Below, piece by piece: positions 1 to 5,798 of a stretch of DNA of 5,798 nucleotides. The position numbers and the translations under genes were made by a program. The stretch is from an uncultured Candidatus Melainabacteria bacterium (GTDB lineage: Bacteria > Cyanobacteriota > Vampirovibrionia > Gastranaerophilales > Gastranaerophilaceae): the NCBI GenBank assembly GCA_934675695.1, contig CAKURN010000102.1:1-5798 (forward strand), in the 5' to 3' direction. How positions within the stretch are numbered: the first letter of the stretch is position 1; the number at the start of each line of letters is the position of its first letter. Under the pieces are notes generated by a model that saw only the letters and a program-made list of their open reading frames with translations, was not told the DNA's origin and ran no database searches.

Positions 1-860
1 ATTCCATGGAGATAAATAGAATATTTTGCTTTTGCAAAAACAACATCTATTTTTGATAAAATATTTTGATTTTGATTGAGTTCTTGTTTAATTTCTTTCA
101 ATTTGTTAGACAAATTAGCAAGTATTCTATCAATTTCTGTTTTTATTTCCAGTTCAATTTGTCTGATTTTATTTGACAAAGGAACAAGAGAACTAGGCTC
201 GATAAAATACGTCAAACCCGTTGAAGAAATATCATGTACAATACCTGAAACTTTGTTTTTGCAACTTGCTTTAACTTGAAAAACAGGCCTATTATCACGC
301 AGAGAAACAACTGTATCTTGCAAATTGTCAACAAAATTGTAATTAGATAACATTTCATTTATAGAAGATTTTAGATTTTCTTTTCTATCTTTATAAGAGT
401 TTCTGAGCGATTTTAATGTATCTGATGCCCAATCTACAACATTCAATTCGCTATCAAAAGTATTAAATATCTCATCTTCTAAGTCTTTATTTATGTATAA
501 ATTTTTTAAAATTTCTGATAAATTTTCGATGTTTTCGTTTTTAGAAATAAAATTTTTGTTTTGTCGTGCCATTTTCAGCAATTCTGCAAGAGAAATTATT
601 TCTTCTATTGATAAATAATTTTGCTTAAAAACAACATCGACATTCGGAATTTCATTTATTGGAGCAGAGAGTTGCGTGTTGTCTATGATTTTTTTTGCTT
701 CGTCAATTAAATCAAGTTCGTATTTGATTTGTTCTTTTTGTTCTAAAAAAGGCAAACTCAAACACAATTCTTTACCGATTTTAGAACAACAAAAATCAGA
801 CAAACGAGAGAGAACTTTGTCCATTTCTAGAGCTATATGATGATGGGATAAATTGTTCAT
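1..860 (-). CDS. mutS2: MutS2 protein, N-terminal 286 residues (cut by left window edge)
   Basis: MutS2 is a MutS-like ATPase without a mismatch-recognition domain. In the family it acts on branched DNA or limits recombination, and in Bacillus it helps resolve collided ribosomes. I translated this frame by hand. It opens with a MNNLSHHHIALEMDKVL-type start, matching the family's early 'LEFDKV' segment, and runs open to the left edge. The diagnostic segment is GIVHDISSTGLTYFIEP at about residues 206-222, at nearly the same position as the GIVHD...FIEP block of Bacillus MutS2. A Lys/Glu-rich helical stretch follows, consistent with the start of the lever and clamp arms. The Walker ATPase, KOW and Smr parts expected in a protein of roughly 780 residues lie outside the window. 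The start ATG is at 860, with no Shine-Dalgarno sequence before it and only 21 bp after the regulator's stop, so translation may depend on coupling. The family call is firm; the exact cellular role is not. Confidence 0.9.
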   Translation of the reverse strand, partial: MNNLSHHHIALEMDKVLSRLSDFCCSKIGKELCLSLPFLEQKEQIKYELDLIDEAKKIIDNTQLSAPINEIPNVDVVFKQNYLSIEEIISLAELLKMARQNKNFISKNENIENLSEILKNLYINKDLEDEIFNTFDSELNVVDWASDTLKSLRNSYKDRKENLKSSINEMLSNYNFVDNLQDTVVSLRDNRPVFQVKASCKNKVSGIVHDISSTGLTYFIEPSSLVPLSNKIRQIELEIKTEIDRILANLSNKLKEIKQELNQNQNILSKIDVVFAKAKYSIYLHG

Positions 861-868
861 ACATAAAT

Positions 869-907
869 TTTATCAAAAAAATCAAATATTTTTTGCAATT
901 TGATAAA
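869..907 (-). repeat. AT-rich inverted repeat at the regulator/mutS2 junction
   Basis: TTTATCAAA (869-877) and its exact reverse complement TTTGATAAA (899-907) flank the regulator's stop codon. A competing, tighter hairpin pairs ATCAAAT (881-887) with ATTTGAT (898-904) around a 10-base loop. On the transcript these would lie about 8 nt or more upstream of the mutS2 ATG. The stems contain almost no G-C pairs, so they would be weak. They could affect mutS2 translation or be chance in AT-rich DNA. It is not a convincing rho-independent terminator. Confidence 0.3.
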
Positions 908-1202
908 TTATTTTCAATTTTTCATCAGGCAGATTGTTTATTATTTTGTTAAGTTCGATTTTTAATTCTTTTATATTGTTAAAACTATCAATATCAAACA
1001 AATCTTTCAAACTACAATTTAAAATCGATACAATATTTAATAGTGTTTTAGGACTCGGAAAGCTCTTACCTAGTTCAATCAAAGATATTTGTCTTTGGGT
1101 AACACCAATTTTTTCAGAAAACATCTCTTGAGTGAGATTGAGGCGATTTCTGTAATTTTTTATTTTTTGTCCTAATGATTTTTTTAAATCAATTTCATTC
1201 AT
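882..1202 (-). CDS. XRE-family helix-turn-helix transcriptional regulator
   Basis: This is a small (106 aa) cytoplasmic DNA-binding protein of the Cro/C1-XRE type. The HTH domain spans about residues 11-68. Its signature helices cover LTQEMFSEKIGVTQRQISLI (23-42), followed by the conserved E-x-G-x-x-x-P-S-P-x-T-L pattern (43-54) and a closing helix ending in LKDLFDI. The C-terminal tail (about 73-106) is a short charged helix with no recognisable ligand domain, perhaps for dimerisation. The ATG at 1202 was chosen because the HTH begins about ten residues later and a promoter-like TATAAT lies just upstream. There is no Shine-Dalgarno sequence. It lies 21 bp upstream of mutS2 on the same strand, suggesting a two-gene transcript, and is divergent from the pilin gene, so the shared intergenic region is a natural target. 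Its target and ligand are unknown, and no toxin partner adjoins it. Confidence 0.9.
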   Translation of the reverse strand: MNEIDLKKSLGQKIKNYRNRLNLTQEMFSEKIGVTQRQISLIELGKSFPSPKTLLNIVSILNCSLKDLFDIDSFNNIKELKIELNKIINNLPDEKLKIIYQIAKNI

Positions 1203-1208
1203 CTATTA

Positions 1209-1237
1209 ATTATAAATTTTTAATTTGAAGTTATAAA
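1209..1237 (-). promoter_or_regulatory. Possible leaderless promoter of the XRE regulator
   Basis: On the minus strand a perfect TATAAT (plus positions 1209-1214) is preceded, after 17 bases, by TTTATA (1232-1237), a 4/6 match to the -35 consensus. Six bases separate the TATAAT from the ATG at 1202. A normally placed start point would therefore be the A of the start codon, giving a leaderless mRNA. The absence of any Shine-Dalgarno sequence agrees. The region is AT-rich, so chance matches are likely; this is an inference. Confidence 0.4.
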
Positions 1238-1249
1238 CATTATTTAATA

Positions 1250-1278
1250 TTGCATAATTTAATAAAATATGATATATC
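1250..1278 (+). promoter_or_regulatory. Possible sigma-70-type promoter of the pilin gene
   Basis: TTGCAT (1250-1255) and TATATC (1273-1278) are separated by 17 bases and each match 4/6 of the -35 and -10 consensus. A start near 1285 would leave a leader of roughly 33 bases carrying the strong ribosome binding site. The matches are weak, and the base composition makes such pairs common. Confidence 0.3.
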
Positions 1279-1280
1279 AT
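1269..1280. promoter_or_regulatory. Perfect 12-bp palindrome, candidate operator
   Basis: ATGATATATCAT is its own reverse complement across all 12 bases. It lies between the divergent regulator and pilin genes and covers the proposed -10 of the pilin promoter. XRE repressors commonly bind short dyads placed this way, so it is a reasonable operator candidate for the adjacent regulator or another factor. No second copy of the full palindrome was noticed in the window, and binding is an inference. Confidence 0.3.
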
Positions 1281-1307
1281 GTTGTTAGCAAAATAGTTAT
1301 TTTTTTT

Positions 1308-1315
1308 AAAGGAAG
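1308..1315 (+). promoter_or_regulatory. Ribosome binding site of the pilin gene
   Basis: AAAGGAAG lies two bases before the ATG at 1318, putting its GGA core about five bases upstream, and follows a run of eight T (1300-1307). It is a clear purine-rich Shine-Dalgarno-like sequence and fixes the pilin start. The regulator and mutS2 have nothing comparable. Confidence 0.7.
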
Positions 1316-1317
1316 AT

Positions 1318-2157
1318 ATGAAAAAAGCATTCACTCTCACTGAAGTTATGATAACATTGACTGTGATTGGAATAATTACCTCTGTTATTATTCCTGTTGC
1401 AATTCATTCTAAACCTGATGAAAATGTAATGAAATTTAAAAAAGCCCACAATACTTTCTACCAAGCAATATCAGAATTGGTTAATTCGGACAAATATTAT
1501 CTAGATGGAGATTTAAAGACAAAAACTAATGGAGAATTGTTAGATGGAAACCATAAAGATGATTATATGTATTTTTGCAATTCATTAACAGATGTACTAA
1601 CTGTAAAAAGTGAAAATTGTGCAAAGAAATTCAATTCTGCAGACAATACTCATCAAATCTTATTTACAAAAACAGTTCCTGATACTTTTGACATAGAAGC
1701 AAATTTAAAAGTGACAAAAGCTATGATTGATGAGTTTAAAAAAATTGTTGATATAGAATGCAAATCCGATGTTGGATTGCAACTAAAAAATCAAATAATT
1801 TTAACAGATGGGACAGAAATCTATGAAATGAGTAACTTATATCCTTTTGGAAAAAAATATTGGGGGACAGAAAAATTCATCTATGGCTCAGGATATGATA
1901 GCTATTTGTATGACATAAACGGTTTTGGTGTTGGATATAAACAAATATGTATTGATATAGATGGAACACCCGATGGTGAAATCAATATCGATAATCTGGA
2001 TTTGTCACAAAATTCAAATTGGTGGTATTCATCAAAACCTTGTGATGATATTAAAGATATTTGTCCTTTTGGTTATGCAATTAGAGCTGATGGAAAAATT
2101 ATTACAGGAGCAAGGGCTGATAGCTGGCTTGCTAAATCAATTCAAGGTGACAGTTAG
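1318..2157 (+). CDS. Type IV pilin-like / pseudopilin protein with class III signal
   Basis: This is a probable substrate of a prepilin peptidase and of type IV pilus or type II secretion-like machinery, exported through the inner membrane. The leader is MKKA followed by FTLTEV: cleavage would fall before Phe5, leaving Glu at mature position 5 as in pilins. A hydrophobic segment (about residues 5-29) is followed by the N-terminal helix with FKKAHNTFYQAISELV. The 279-residue length is larger than a typical major pilin. The globular part has six cysteines (87, 101, 148, 211, 242, 249) that could form disulfides. It also has an acidic D-x-D-G-x-x-D-G-x-I-N-x-D stretch (213-225) resembling a calcium-binding loop. 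Position -1 is Ala instead of the usual Gly, a variant I associate with this lineage. It stands alone with no pilus assembly gene nearby, and a good ribosome binding site supports the start. The specific function (adhesion, uptake or minor pilin) is unknown. Confidence 0.85.
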   Translation: MKKAFTLTEVMITLTVIGIITSVIIPVAIHSKPDENVMKFKKAHNTFYQAISELVNSDKYYLDGDLKTKTNGELLDGNHKDDYMYFCNSLTDVLTVKSENCAKKFNSADNTHQILFTKTVPDTFDIEANLKVTKAMIDEFKKIVDIECKSDVGLQLKNQIILTDGTEIYEMSNLYPFGKKYWGTEKFIYGSGYDSYLYDINGFGVGYKQICIDIDGTPDGEINIDNLDLSQNSNWWYSSKPCDDIKDICPFGYAIRADGKIITGARADSWLAKSIQGDS

Positions 2158-2164
2158 TTTTTAA

Positions 2165-5100
2165 TTAAACAACAATTGCTTGTCTTATTCTATCTAAACA
2201 TGCTTCTTTTGATATATTCCATTCACGTTTTGTAATACGCATAACTGAATATCCGCAACGCTCAATAATAGACTGTTTTTTCATATCATTGTATTTCGGT
2301 TCAATATTGTCTTCTACACCATCTATTTCAACGACCGTTTTATCAATTACAATATCGCAAGAAACAGAACCCATATTTACACCGGCATGGATTTTGTTTA
2401 ATTTATCTAAAGTAGGAAATTCTTCTTTAATTGCATTAAAGACAATTTTTTCAAAGTCGTTTTTAAAAGTGTCTTTAAATTTTGAATTTGAAACTTTTTT
2501 TACATATTCAAGATAACTTCTTAATAACCCTTCAGGAAGCTCATTTACTTCTCTAGAAATAAAATTAATTAGTTTGTGTTTTGCTCTTGTGATTGCAACA
2601 TTAAACAAGTTTGGTTTTTGAGCAAACATAAGGCTTTGGGGGTATGAATTTTTTGCATAAGCCCATGATAAAAGCATTATATCCCTTTCATCACCCTGAA
2701 ATGTGTGAGCTGTGCCACAATCTAATCTGTATTTTGAAATTGTATCATTATCAAAAACTTTTAATATTGCTTTTTTAATCAAATCGACTTGAGCCCTAAA
2801 AGGCGATATTACACCGAGAGTTGGAGGATTTTCGTTGTCTTTGTTTTTGATTATTATTTCTTGGATTGTTTTTATAATTTCTTCACATTCCGGAACGTTT
2901 CTTGTTGCGTCTTTATCAACATAACCGTCTTTTACGACACGAAGCTCTACAACGTTTTCTAAATTCATATCAGACGACATGACCTTGATTTTGCCTGCAT
3001 AAAATTCATCACTCGAAAACTGAATGATTGGAGAAGGAGAGCGGAAATGTTCGTCCAGCAAAACCGGTGCAGTTGAATAATAGTTTGCCAAATCGAACAT
3101 AGAATTTTCTCTAAATCTCCACATAAGTTGGTATTTGTCGTCAATTCCATATTGAGATAAGAAACTTTGTTCTTTTGCTTTTTCCAAAAAAGACAAATGC
3201 GGAAGCTGTTTGTCATCACCAACTATGATTGCTTTTTTTGCCCTAAACAATACAGGAATACAAGAAGCAATGTCGCATTGGCTTGCTTCGTCTATTATGA
3301 CTACATCAAACATAGCAGGTTTTAGAGGCAAACTGTTTGATATAGCATAAGTTGTTGTACACCAACAAGGAAAAGCTGCAAGAAGCGGTTTGAAGTCTTC
3401 TTTTTCAAGCAACCTGTTTTGCAAATTTGTTTTTCTTGATACAAGAGATTTTGAATGTATCATTAAACGGCGTCTTTTTTGAGCATCTGAAAGTATGTTT
3501 TTTAGTGCCGTTCTTCGTTTGTTTTTTAGAATATCTGTTGCAAGTTTTTTTTGTTTCGATTTTAAAAGTTTGATTTTTCTTAAAATCTGGTGCAAATTGC
3601 CTTTTGAATTTATTTCGTCTTCAATTTTGGTTAATTTTGCTTCTTCCATAACAATATTCAGTTCATACGGAAGTCTTTTTAAAATTTCTTCGTTTAAAAC
3701 TTTGTTCAGTTTTAAAAGTTTTTTAATTTTTTTATAATCAAAAAACAATTTAATATTGTCAAATATTGATTTTTTGTATTTATTTTCTAATTCTTCAATT
3801 GTAGAGTAGATTTTTTTTGCTTCTTCTAACTGTTGAAATTTTATTTTTTCATTCAACAAAACTAAATCGGAAATTGAATCTTTAGAAATTTCATATTCTT
3901 CATAATAAGAGGAATATTTTTTTTCTAAAGATAAAATGCTTAACGCACAGTCCTCAAGACGTTTTATGTCTTTTAGCAAATCTTTCATATCATCAACATC
4001 GGCTACCATATCGTCATCTATATTAGAATTGAGGTTGATTTTGTTAGATAGAAGTTCTTGCAATTCTAAATTCAGTTGTTTTTGGTAGTTGCTTCTTCCT
4101 GCACGAAGTGCCAAATATGGAGCATTTAGTTCATTTAATCTTTCAGCAACAACATCAACTGCTTTATCCATTCTAGATGCCACAAGTACGGTTTTTCCCG
4201 TTGCAATCAAGTGTGCAACAGTGTTTACGATAGTTTGGCTCTTTCCTGTGCCGGGAGGACCATAAACTGCTAAAAAGTCATTTTCTTCTATTTTTCTAAT
4301 AACGTCTTCTTGAGAATCCGATAGACTTAATGGAGTAACAGGAAAAAACGATGCAGTATTATTTTCTTCAATTTTTATTTCGCTTTGACCGGATGATTCA
4401 AGAAATTCTTGATTAATGACATTAAGCACTGTTTCTCTAATTGTGCCTGATGGTTTATCTGCGATTTGCGTTAATTCATGTAAGACACCGGCTGTTACCG
4501 TTGGGCGTGTAGTTAAAATTACTGCTTGTGTTCTTTCTAAAAACAGAGTTTCCGGTTTGGTTTTTGTTTGGTTTTGAACAGTTGCATTTATATCAAAATC
4601 AAAATTGCCATCTATAATATCATCAACCAAAGTTTCTTTATTGTAAAAATCGTCTTCCAAGTGTTTGTTATTTGTTTGTATAGAAAATTCTATATTTGGT
4701 ACAAGTGATTTTAAAGTTGTTAAAAATATATCAAGTTTTTCTTCTGTTATTGGTAATTCAGGTACAACATCCAATAAACCCGATAGCATAGCATCTGTTT
4801 CTTGTTCGTCTTCTCTTTGTATCAATTGAGCTATAGCACCGGTATTAAGAGATAGTACGTCTTCTTGAATTGACAATTTAATATTTATTTTGTCACGTTC
4901 CAATTTTGCAGGTGCATACAAAACAGGGGTCAAAAATTCGTTGTTTTTCTTTGATTTTCCGTTTTTTCCAACCAGAAACAAATACCCATATATCAGATAT
5001 TTGTCTTTTTGACTCATTTCTGATTGAATCATAAGTTCTGTCAGTTTGCTATCTGTACCATCCAGTAACAACGGTTCATCAAAATTGTTGAAGACTTTTT

Positions 5101-5266
5101 CTTCACCATTTAAAAAAGCCCATTTATTTTCTTTGTCTCCTTTTAAATTACGAAAAGTCGAAGATTTTACTTCTTCCCTTACGCAATCATGAAGATAATT
5201 GCAGATTTTTTTAACAAAACTACCTTTAAACGCTTGTTTTATGGCAGATGGCACAGATTGTAACAT
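2165..5266 (-). CDS. SF1 (Upf1/Dna2-like) helicase with C-terminal Vsr/MTES_1575-like nuclease domain
   Basis: This is a 1033-residue predicted ATP-driven DNA or RNA translocase joined to a nuclease. The N-terminal ~310 residues are a family-specific domain of unknown role. Helicase motifs in order: Q-like LSDSQ (Gln319), Walker A GPPGTGKS (336-343, Lys342), motif Ia VLVASRMDKAVDVV, TTTYAIS (637-643), Walker B DEAS (659-662), motif III GDDKQLPH (683-690), HFRSPSP (740-746), HTFQGDERD with Gln857, and VAITRAKHK with Arg894. All key residues are intact. A long Lys/Glu/Leu-rich, probably coiled-coil insertion occupies about 425-625. The tail has a PD-(D/E)XK pattern: Glu939, Asp971, Glu980-x-Asp982 (VEIDG), then ERCGYSVMRIT, as in Vsr/MTES_1575-type endonucleases. 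It has its own promoter and Shine-Dalgarno sequence, and is convergent with the pilin gene, 7 bp apart. Possible roles are phage defence or nucleic-acid housekeeping; the sequence does not decide. Confidence 0.9.
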   Translation of the reverse strand: MLQSVPSAIKQAFKGSFVKKICNYLHDCVREEVKSSTFRNLKGDKENKWAFLNGEEKVFNNFDEPLLLDGTDSKLTELMIQSEMSQKDKYLIYGYLFLVGKNGKSKKNNEFLTPVLYAPAKLERDKINIKLSIQEDVLSLNTGAIAQLIQREDEQETDAMLSGLLDVVPELPITEEKLDIFLTTLKSLVPNIEFSIQTNNKHLEDDFYNKETLVDDIIDGNFDFDINATVQNQTKTKPETLFLERTQAVILTTRPTVTAGVLHELTQIADKPSGTIRETVLNVINQEFLESSGQSEIKIEENNTASFFPVTPLSLSDSQEDVIRKIEENDFLAVYGPPGTGKSQTIVNTVAHLIATGKTVLVASRMDKAVDVVAERLNELNAPYLALRAGRSNYQKQLNLELQELLSNKINLNSNIDDDMVADVDDMKDLLKDIKRLEDCALSILSLEKKYSSYYEEYEISKDSISDLVLLNEKIKFQQLEEAKKIYSTIEELENKYKKSIFDNIKLFFDYKKIKKLLKLNKVLNEEILKRLPYELNIVMEEAKLTKIEDEINSKGNLHQILRKIKLLKSKQKKLATDILKNKRRTALKNILSDAQKRRRLMIHSKSLVSRKTNLQNRLLEKEDFKPLLAAFPCWCTTTYAISNSLPLKPAMFDVVIIDEASQCDIASCIPVLFRAKKAIIVGDDKQLPHLSFLEKAKEQSFLSQYGIDDKYQLMWRFRENSMFDLANYYSTAPVLLDEHFRSPSPIIQFSSDEFYAGKIKVMSSDMNLENVVELRVVKDGYVDKDATRNVPECEEIIKTIQEIIIKNKDNENPPTLGVISPFRAQVDLIKKAILKVFDNDTISKYRLDCGTAHTFQGDERDIMLLSWAYAKNSYPQSLMFAQKPNLFNVAITRAKHKLINFISREVNELPEGLLRSYLEYVKKVSNSKFKDTFKNDFEKIVFNAIKEEFPTLDKLNKIHAGVNMGSVSCDIVIDKTVVEIDGVEDNIEPKYNDMKKQSIIERCGYSVMRITKREWNISKEACLDRIRQAIVV

Positions 5267-5273
5267 TTAATTT

Positions 5274-5279
5274 TCCTCT
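5274..5279 (-). promoter_or_regulatory. Ribosome binding site of the helicase-nuclease gene
   Basis: The minus strand reads AGAGGA followed by seven bases and the ATG at 5266. This is a well-spaced Shine-Dalgarno sequence that supports the chosen start. Confidence 0.7.
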
Positions 5280-5292
5280 ATAATACAAAAAG

Positions 5293-5320
5293 ATTATATC
5301 ATTTTTAAATAAAATAACAA
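5293..5320 (-). promoter_or_regulatory. Probable promoter of the helicase-nuclease gene
   Basis: On the minus strand TTGTTA (plus positions 5315-5320, 4/6 match) is followed after 16 bases by a perfect TATAAT (5293-5298). The predicted start is near 5286, giving a leader of about 20 bases that contains the ribosome binding site. The -35 lies just past the stop of the upstream deacetylase gene, so the helicase can be transcribed independently, although read-through from that gene is also possible because no terminator is visible. Confidence 0.5.
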
Positions 5321-5322
5321 AG

Positions 5323-5798
5323 TCATTCTTGATAATTCACAATTTTGAAGTTCAAGTTTTTTTCTATCAAGTCTTTTAACATTTCATCTTTTGTAATCAA
5401 ATATTCTTCAAAATGACAGTCTTTAATCCTTGTGTCTTCATATAAGCAAGGGTGAATCAAAGCTTCTATTAAGATATTTTCGTCTTTAAAGTTTTTTAAT
5501 CCTTCTAAAACAGTTGTAGAATCCATCATAGAAGTATAAGACACGCCCAAAATATAGTCATTTGTTTTTAAATTATATTTTTTGATTTTGGTTTTGTTTA
5601 TAAATGTAAAATATTTAAGCAGCAAAACTTTGATTAAATTGATATTGTAGGTTTTTCTGTCGTATTTTTTGTCATTAATATAATAGAATTTTTCATCTTG
5701 AGTTCTTACTTGTTCTATTCCGTATTCGTCCGCTAATTTACAAACAAGTTCAAAAATCGGAGGAATACCATGGGTATGCACGTGAGAATCAAGATGTG
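5323..5798 (-). CDS. YdjC/ChbG-like carbohydrate deacetylase, C-terminal 158 residues (cut by right window edge)
   Basis: YdjC/ChbG-family enzymes are metal-dependent deacetylases that remove acetyl groups from N-acetylated sugars such as chitooligosaccharides. The frame is open to the right edge and begins with HLDSHVHTHGIPPIF, the family's H-x-D-S-H-x-H-x-H block with its metal-site or catalytic histidines. The following ELVCKLADEYGIEQVRTQDE matches the usual helix and 'iR' strand after that block. Further on, EALIHPCLYEDTR corresponds to the conserved HPg/HPxY segment. FEEYLITKDEMLKDLIEKN then KIVNYQE form the typical end. A GTG at 5781 is internal, because the HLDSH motif lies upstream of it in the same frame. 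The true start and about the first 100 residues, including the early acidic metal ligand, are off the window. Family membership is fairly sure, but the substrate is unknown. Confidence 0.85.
   Translation of the reverse strand, partial: HLDSHVHTHGIPPIFELVCKLADEYGIEQVRTQDEKFYYINDKKYDRKTYNINLIKVLLLKYFTFINKTKIKKYNLKTNDYILGVSYTSMMDSTTVLEGLKNFKDENILIEALIHPCLYEDTRIKDCHFEEYLITKDEMLKDLIEKNLNFKIVNYQE

Noticed and set aside
76..279. A 67-codon plus-strand open frame opposite mutS2
   Set aside because: It is antisense to the conserved GIVHD...FIEP block of MutS2, which explains the open frame.
882..1202. The small HTH protein as the antitoxin of a toxin-antitoxin pair
   Set aside because: Neither neighbour is a small toxin: one side is mutS2 and the other a divergent pilin gene.
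1961..2164. A 67-codon plus-strand open frame overlapping the end of the pilin gene
   Set aside because: It is an alternate frame of the pilin coding sequence with no ribosome binding site and no family-like sequence.
2160..2169. Palindrome TTTAATTAAA between the convergent stop codons, considered as a terminator
   Set aside because: It has no loop, no G-C pairs and no T tract after a stem, so it is most likely chance in AT-rich DNA.
2965..3222. An 85-codon open frame on the minus strand inside the helicase gene
   Set aside because: It overlaps conserved helicase motifs in another frame, has no ribosome binding site or recognisable domain, and is a compositional shadow.
5293..5302. TATATCAT shared with the palindrome at 1269-1280, considered as a second operator at the helicase promoter
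   Set aside because: Only one 8-base half is shared, it coincides with the -10 consensus itself, and such AT-rich octamers are expected by chance.
5323..5781. A complete 152-residue protein starting at the GTG at 5781
   Set aside because: The same frame continues upstream to the window edge and carries the family motif HLDSH before the GTG, so this codon is an internal Val of a longer YdjC-like protein.

Overview
The window is strongly AT-rich and gene-dense. It has five protein-coding genes, four on the minus strand and one on the plus strand, and no RNA gene, CRISPR array or insertion sequence that I can see. The best guess for the source is a gut-type non-photosynthetic cyanobacterial relative (Gastranaerophilales, also called Melainabacteria or Vampirovibrionia). 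The main clue is the plus-strand pilin-like protein. Its class III leader (KKAFTLTEV) and the segment FKKAHNTFYQAISELVNSDK match my memory of the large pseudopilin families of that group. The low GC content fits, but this is recognition from memory and was not tested by search.

Layout from left to right: (1) positions 1-860, minus strand, hold the N-terminal 286 residues of a MutS2 protein, cut by the left edge before its ATPase domain. (2) Positions 882-1202, minus strand, encode a 106-residue XRE-type helix-turn-helix regulator, 21 bp upstream of mutS2 and probably co-transcribed with it. (3) Positions 1203-1317 are a divergent intergenic region with a possible leaderless promoter for the regulator, a possible promoter for the pilin gene, and a perfect 12-bp palindrome over that promoter's -10. 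(4) Positions 1318-2157, plus strand, encode a 279-residue type IV pilin-like or pseudopilin protein. (5) Positions 2165-5266, minus strand, encode a 1033-residue superfamily 1 helicase with a long charged insertion and a C-terminal Vsr/MTES_1575-like PD-(D/E)XK nuclease domain. It has its own promoter and Shine-Dalgarno sequence. (6) Positions 5323-5798, minus strand, hold the C-terminal part of a YdjC/ChbG-like carbohydrate deacetylase, cut by the right edge.

The genes do not form one obvious pathway. The clearest pairing is the regulator with mutS2. The helicase-nuclease is the most interesting gene: its architecture resembles single-protein anti-phage helicase-nucleases such as Hhe, but it has no recognisable defence partner here and could equally be a housekeeping nucleic-acid enzyme. 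Nothing in the window proves a new system.
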